64,000 nt of DNA. It comes from Sphingomonas sp. Mn802worker (GTDB lineage: Bacteria; Pseudomonadota; Alphaproteobacteria; Sphingomonadales; Sphingomonadaceae). The first letter of the stretch is position 1. Every line of letters begins with the position of its first letter. Made by a program: the position numbers and the translations under genes. Below the pieces are notes generated by a model. That model saw nothing but the letters and a program-made list of their open reading frames with translations. It was not told the origin of the DNA and ran no database searches. This document shows, piece by piece, positions 60,377 to 64,000 of this stretch. Location of the stretch: positions 1-64,000 of the forward strand of contig NZ_AORY01000002.1 in assembly GCF_000382485.1 (NCBI RefSeq), written 5' to 3'.

Positions 60377-60820
60377 TCAGAAGCGGACCTTCAGAGCCTC
60401 GTTGACGCGGACAGCCGACCACTGCCGGCTAAGGTCATCCAGCCGCTGACGGATTGCATCAACATCCGCTTCCGAGATTGGAGCAACGGTATGACCGCGT
60501 ACGGCGCAGGCAAGCTCATAGGTAGCAATCAAGTCTGCGGCCGGCACGCGGCCGCCCCACATCTCGGCTTGAAGCGCTTCAACCAGTCGCTCAATAGCTT
60601 CTTCGCTATCCCCGCCCTTAGTCCCGAACTCCGCCGACCTGCCCTCGTTGACAAGCGACAAGAATCCTCGGTGTGCGAGAACACTCTCGGCAGCGTAGTG
60701 CACCATGTCGTGTGGTATGATGCCTTGCTTTGGGCAGGAAATCGCTTCCGGCTCTCCGTTCTCGCGGATGATCGTGAGATCGTCGAACTTACCGCTTCGC
60801 TTTACAAAGATCAGGTCCAT
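60377..60820 (-). CDS. Uncharacterised 147-residue protein
   Basis: It starts MDLIFVKRSGKFDDLTIIRE and contains GIIPHDMVHYAAESVLAHRGFLSLVNEGR, an amphipathic region with conserved-looking His residues, and a C-terminal helix ADVDAIRQRLDDLSRQW. No signal peptide or membrane helix. I do not recognise the family. Base composition is visibly less GC-rich than neighbours, which may mean transfer. It lies between prs and a HerA-like ATPase, all on the minus strand, with gaps of 105 and 161 bp. Confidence 0.75.
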   Translation of the reverse strand: MDLIFVKRSGKFDDLTIIRENGEPEAISCPKQGIIPHDMVHYAAESVLAHRGFLSLVNEGRSAEFGTKGGDSEEAIERLVEALQAEMWGGRVPAADLIATYELACAVRGHTVAPISEADVDAIRQRLDDLSRQWSAVRVNEALKVRF

Positions 60821-60925
60821 GCGGCTAAGTTTATCTGCCCAGTGGTAGCTTTCCAGCGCTTTGCAGCGAGAATGGCCTAGCAGCTATTCACCAATAACCG
60901 ACACGCGCCGCGACTGGGATGCCTC

Positions 60926-62578
60926 TCACCGCCCCTGCGCGCGCCAGCGTTGGATGGTGCGCTGGACGATCTGATCCTCATCGCCCGATTCGCGCCATAG
61001 CTCGGTGAAGCTTGGGTCCGCAGACGCCGGGCGCTTCGCGGGCTCGAGCGTGTCGAGCGATATGCGCATCGGGATCGAGACGCCTTCGCCGCAGATGATG
61101 CACTCGCGGTTCCTGAGCGCGGGAATAGAATCGAGAAAGCCGCGCGCGCCCTCGGGCATGGCTGCGCGCACGAACGCCTGGTCGCGCTCGTTGTTGAGCC
61201 TCATAGCGAGGATCGTGCCGCATTGTGACAGCACGCCTTCGGCGAGGTCGGACGGGCGCTGCGTGATCAGGCCGAGCGAGACGCCGTATTTGCGTCCTTC
61301 CTTCGCGATCCGGCTGAGGATGCGCGACACCGCGCTCTGCCGGTCGCGGTCCGAGGGCACGTAGCGGTGCGCCTCCTCGCAGACGAGCAGGATCGGGCGC
61401 TGCGGCTCGTTCCGGGACCAGATCGCGAAGTCGAACACCATCCGGCTCAGCACCGCGACAACGACCGAGGTGATCTCGCTTGGCACGCCCGACACGTCGA
61501 TGATCGAGATCGGCTTGCCGTCGCCCGGTAGGCGGAAGATGCGCGACACGAATGCCGCCATCGTATCGGCGACCAACATGCCGGAGAACATGAAGCCGAA
61601 GCGCGGATCGGCCTTGATCTCCTCGATCTTGGTCTTCAGCCGCAGGTAAGGCGCGGTGGAGCCGGCGCGGTCCATCTTGCCCATCTCCTGCTGGATCAGC
61701 TGCAAGAGATCGCTGAGCAGGTACGGCACCGGCGCGTCGACGGTCAGTTTCGGTATCTCCTGCCCCACCCGGCCCTTGGCGCGCGCGGCGAGCAGGCATT
61801 TGGCGAGGATGTCGGCGTCGACCTGCCGGTCCGCGCCGCTGGAGGTGAGGAACACCTCGCAATGCTCCTCGAAATTCATCAGCCAATACGGCATCTGCAG
61901 GTTGTTGACGTCGTAAAGCGCGCCGTTGGTGTTGAACGCCGCGCCATATTCGCCGTGCGGGTCGATCATCACGACATGGCCCTGCGGCGCCAGTGCGCAG
62001 ATGCGGTGCAGGATCAGCGCGGCGGAGGTCGACTTGCCGGTACCGGTCGAGCCGAGCAGCGCGAAATGCTTGCCCAGCATCGCGTCGACGTAAAGCGCGC
62101 CGCGCACATCGTCGGTTGGATAGACGTGCCCGATCTCGATCACCGCGCGCTCATCGGCGGCATAGACCTGCGCGAGGTCATCGCCTGTGACCGGGAACAC
62201 TTCGCTGCCCGGCATCGGGTAACGCGTCACGCCGCGGCGGAACTGGTAGAGGCGCCCCGTCAGCTGCTCCTCATCGCCCTCGCCGACGAAGTCGACCGCG
62301 GCGACGACCTGTCCCGCGCTGCCCGGCGCGAGTTTGAGCGAGCGGATGCTGGCGAGCAGCCAGGTTGCGCCGACGCGCACCTTCAACTGCCCGCCTACCT
62401 GACCCGCAGTGGCGAGCACCGCATCGGCATGGCCGCTGAGCGGTGTGAGCGCGGCGAGATCGAGCACCATCTCACTGCGCGCGCCGGCGACCTCGAGCAC
62501 GTAGCCGATCGGCTCCGCGGCACCATGCGCAGCTGCCAGCGCCGACGCAAAAAAATGCGGTGCGGGTTGATCGTTCAT
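60926..62578 (-). CDS. HerA/DUF87-type hexameric ATPase
   Basis: The product has 550 residues. The N-terminal small beta-barrel (HAS-barrel-like, about 20-150) is followed by a RecA/FtsK-HerA core: Walker A GSTGTGKST (K182), Walker B PILLVCEEAHRYVP, and the Arg region ISRILSRIAKEGRKYGVSLGLITQRPSDL. HerA ATPases translocate or remodel DNA, often with NurA nucleases or defence effectors. No NurA-like gene is adjacent. The nearest gene in line is the unfamiliar 147-residue protein. A housekeeping repair role is as likely as defence. Confidence 0.9.
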   Translation of the reverse strand: MNDQPAPHFFASALAAAHGAAEPIGYVLEVAGARSEMVLDLAALTPLSGHADAVLATAGQVGGQLKVRVGATWLLASIRSLKLAPGSAGQVVAAVDFVGEGDEEQLTGRLYQFRRGVTRYPMPGSEVFPVTGDDLAQVYAADERAVIEIGHVYPTDDVRGALYVDAMLGKHFALLGSTGTGKSTSAALILHRICALAPQGHVVMIDPHGEYGAAFNTNGALYDVNNLQMPYWLMNFEEHCEVFLTSSGADRQVDADILAKCLLAARAKGRVGQEIPKLTVDAPVPYLLSDLLQLIQQEMGKMDRAGSTAPYLRLKTKIEEIKADPRFGFMFSGMLVADTMAAFVSRIFRLPGDGKPISIIDVSGVPSEITSVVVAVLSRMVFDFAIWSRNEPQRPILLVCEEAHRYVPSDRDRQSAVSRILSRIAKEGRKYGVSLGLITQRPSDLAEGVLSQCGTILAMRLNNERDQAFVRAAMPEGARGFLDSIPALRNRECIICGEGVSIPMRISLDTLEPAKRPASADPSFTELWRESGDEDQIVQRTIQRWRAQGR

Positions 62579-62665
62579 GCGGGCATGCCGTCCATGACGA
62601 CGGGTGGTAAGCCGATAGTGTAAATTTTGCGTGATCGAATCCGAAACGGAGGCGATACTCGTGAC

Positions 62666-63439
62666 TTACGCCCGGCGTGCGATCCGCCCCGCGCCCCAGC
62701 CGAGCAGCGCCGACAGCGCGACGGCGGTCAGGCCGTAGAGGATCGCATGCCTGTCGGCGGCGCGGGTCACGAAACGCTCGAACCCCGCCTTGCGCACGTC
62801 GATGTCGCGAACCGCGGCGGCGAGGACGCGACCGTCGCGGATCAGGAAGGTTTCCGCGGTGAACCGCCCGGTAGGCACGCGCGCCGGGATCGTCAGCCGT
62901 GCGCGGTAGAGCACGCCGCCCGTGATCTCGACCGCGCCAGGGGCCTCGACGAACAACCCGCTGCGGCGGCGCTGCTCGACCAGTCCGGCGGTGAAGCGGT
63001 CCTGCACCGCCGAGGGCGCGTTGGAGGCGGGGGAGAGTTGCAGGCTGTCGAGCCCCAACTCGAAGATCGCGCGGGTGCGCGGGTCAACCAGCCTGTCGAT
63101 CGGTCGCGACGAGGCGATGGCGTAGAACGACGGCGCCGAGCGGTAGCGCAGCGCCTCCGCATTGACCCAGATGCCGGCGACCTTCTCTTTCTCGCGAATA
63201 ACGATCGACTGCGTCGGTCCCTTCAGCACGATCACCACGTCGGTGCGGTGCCCGGGCTCGGGCAGGCGACCACCGGGATAGAGGATCGCGCCGAACAGCA
63301 GCAGTTCCGCGCCGGTGAAGCTGTACTTGATCTCGATATCGCGCTGCGACACGTCGGGAACGAGCGTGGGCTTGTCCTGCGCCATCAGCATCGGCGCGGC
63401 GATCAGCAGCGCCGGGATAAGACTGCGTGTGCCCCTCAC
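62666..63439 (-). CDS. TIGR02186-like alphaproteobacterial transmembrane protein
   Basis: The product has 257 residues (GTG at 63439 overlapping the permease stop). The signal peptide is LIPALLIAAPMLMAQ, followed by PDVSQRDIEIKYSFTGAELLLFGAILYPGG, a pattern typical of this alphaproteobacterial family, then DVVIVLKGPTQSIVIREKEKVAGIWVN, and one C-terminal helix (LYGLTAVALSALLGWGAG). It would be anchored in the membrane with a large periplasmic domain. The family commonly follows a TauE/SafE permease, as here; the function is unknown. Confidence 0.85.
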   Translation of the reverse strand: MRGTRSLIPALLIAAPMLMAQDKPTLVPDVSQRDIEIKYSFTGAELLLFGAILYPGGRLPEPGHRTDVVIVLKGPTQSIVIREKEKVAGIWVNAEALRYRSAPSFYAIASSRPIDRLVDPRTRAIFELGLDSLQLSPASNAPSAVQDRFTAGLVEQRRRSGLFVEAPGAVEITGGVLYRARLTIPARVPTGRFTAETFLIRDGRVLAAAVRDIDVRKAGFERFVTRAADRHAILYGLTAVALSALLGWGAGRIARRA

Positions 63440-64000
63440 GACAATTCAACGGTGTAGATCTCGTCGGGCCGCCACGCGAGGCCGAGCGCGACACGCAGGC
63501 ACACCAGCAGCACGACGACCGCGAGCGCCAGGCGAAGGTATTCGGGCCGGGCTCGGTTGGCGAAGCGCGCACCGACCTGCGCCCCCACGACCGATCCGAT
63601 CAGCAACAGGCCGGCGAGCACGATATCGACCGCCTTGGTCGTCGTCGCATGGACCATGGTCGCGATCATGGTGACGAACAGCGTCTGGAACAGCGACGTG
63701 CCGACGACCACCGCGGTTGCCATGCCGAGCAGGTAGATCATCGCGGGCACCAGGATGAACCCGCCGCCGACGCCGAGCAGCACCGTCAAGATGCCGATCC
63801 CGAAGCCGAGCAGCAGCGGGGCGAGCGGCGAGATGTAGAGCCCCGATGCATAGAAGCGCGTCCGCCACGGCAGGCCGGCGACCAGCGGATGGTGCCGCCG
63901 CCGGCGCGGGCGGGGCGCCGCCGCGCCGTGCAGCACGCGGATCGAGCGGATCGCCTCCGTCGCCATCAGCGCACCGATCCAGCCGAGCAGCACGACGTAG
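63436..64000 (-). CDS. TauE/SafE-family permease (5' end cut by window)
   Basis: At least 188 codons are open to the window end; the true start lies beyond 64000. Six or so helices remain. Features are a His/Arg-rich cytoplasmic loop (RPRRRRHHPL), GIGILTVLLGVGGGFILVPAMIYLLGM, with the Gly-rich TauE motif, and GAQVGARFANRARPEYLRLALAVVVLLV. TauE/SafE proteins move sulfonates or other organic anions. The stop overlaps the TIGR02186-like gene, so the two are coupled. Confidence 0.9.
   Translation of the reverse strand, partial: YVVLLGWIGALMATEAIRSIRVLHGAAAPRPRRRRHHPLVAGLPWRTRFYASGLYISPLAPLLLGFGIGILTVLLGVGGGFILVPAMIYLLGMATAVVVGTSLFQTLFVTMIATMVHATTTKAVDIVLAGLLLIGSVVGAQVGARFANRARPEYLRLALAVVVLLVCLRVALGLAWRPDEIYTVELS

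Noticed and set aside
60326..60880. A 184-codon plus-strand frame opposite the 147-residue protein
   Set aside because: It lacks a ribosome binding site and a sensible composition. The minus-strand frame has more protein-like periodicity.

Overview
The window looks like chromosome from a sphingomonad (Alphaproteobacteria, probably Sphingomonas or a close relative). The signs are high GC with strong third-position GC, a class I lysyl-tRNA synthetase, a lone CrtZ-type carotenoid hydroxylase, two TonB-dependent receptors, secreted M1 and M13 metallopeptidases, and an exopolysaccharide (EPS) locus. I see no rRNA, CRISPR array, transposase, integrase or phage structural cluster. There is one tRNA, Gly with anticodon CCC.

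Layout. 1-4.2 kb: a truncated Pro/Gly-rich secreted protein divergent from an OmpR-type two-component system, followed by an overlapping DnaQ-type exonuclease with a possible BRCT-like tail and a methyltransferase. 4.2-8.5 kb: an HxlR repressor divergent from a PRISE-type enone reductase, then an M1 aminopeptidase whose ribosome binding site lies in a long inverted repeat. 8.6-14 kb: a complete tripartite drug efflux operon (HlyD/EmrA, DHA2 MFS, OprM-type lipoprotein) divergent from a MarR regulator. 14-20 kb: an ABC-2 exporter, a ClC channel, tRNA-Gly and an M13 peptidase. 20-22 kb: small redox and HNH proteins.

22-41.3 kb is the most distinctive part, an EPS island. It holds an initiating phosphoglycosyltransferase and an M48/PDZ peptidase on the minus strand. 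A long, mostly overlapping plus-strand run follows: export lipoprotein, co-polymerase/BY-kinase, unknown anchored protein, acyltransferase 3, polymerase, flippase, pyruvyltransferase, GT4, two phage/gene-transfer-agent-like spike genes, an Alg14/Alg13-type split transferase, a hexapeptide acetyltransferase, GT2, a small secreted protein and a second polymerase/ligase. The gene set predicts a Wzx/Wzy-type polysaccharide decorated with acetyl and pyruvyl groups. The pair at 35.3-37.2 kb resembles the head-spike base of gene transfer agents followed by a lectin plus SGNH-esterase protein. Such proteins normally recognise capsule from outside, yet here they sit inside the locus that makes the polysaccharide. 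This is my main candidate for something undescribed.

41.3-50 kb: mscL, a ZnuD-like TonB receptor with a DUF2946-like partner, and a second two-component system whose kinase gene overlaps, tail to tail, a second TonB receptor. 50-56 kb: prfC, a secreted MetX-like hydrolase, a periplasmic cyclophilin, a small hydrophilic protein coupled to acylphosphatase, a histone-deacetylase-family amidohydrolase and an MFS exporter. 56-64 kb: lysK, crtZ, a PilZ protein, prs, an unfamiliar 147-residue protein, a HerA-like ATPase, and a TIGR02186-like protein with a TauE/SafE permease cut by the window end. A repeat of about 100 bp occurs at the 3' ends of both lysK and prs.

Gene functions come from motifs and remembered family features, not from database searches.
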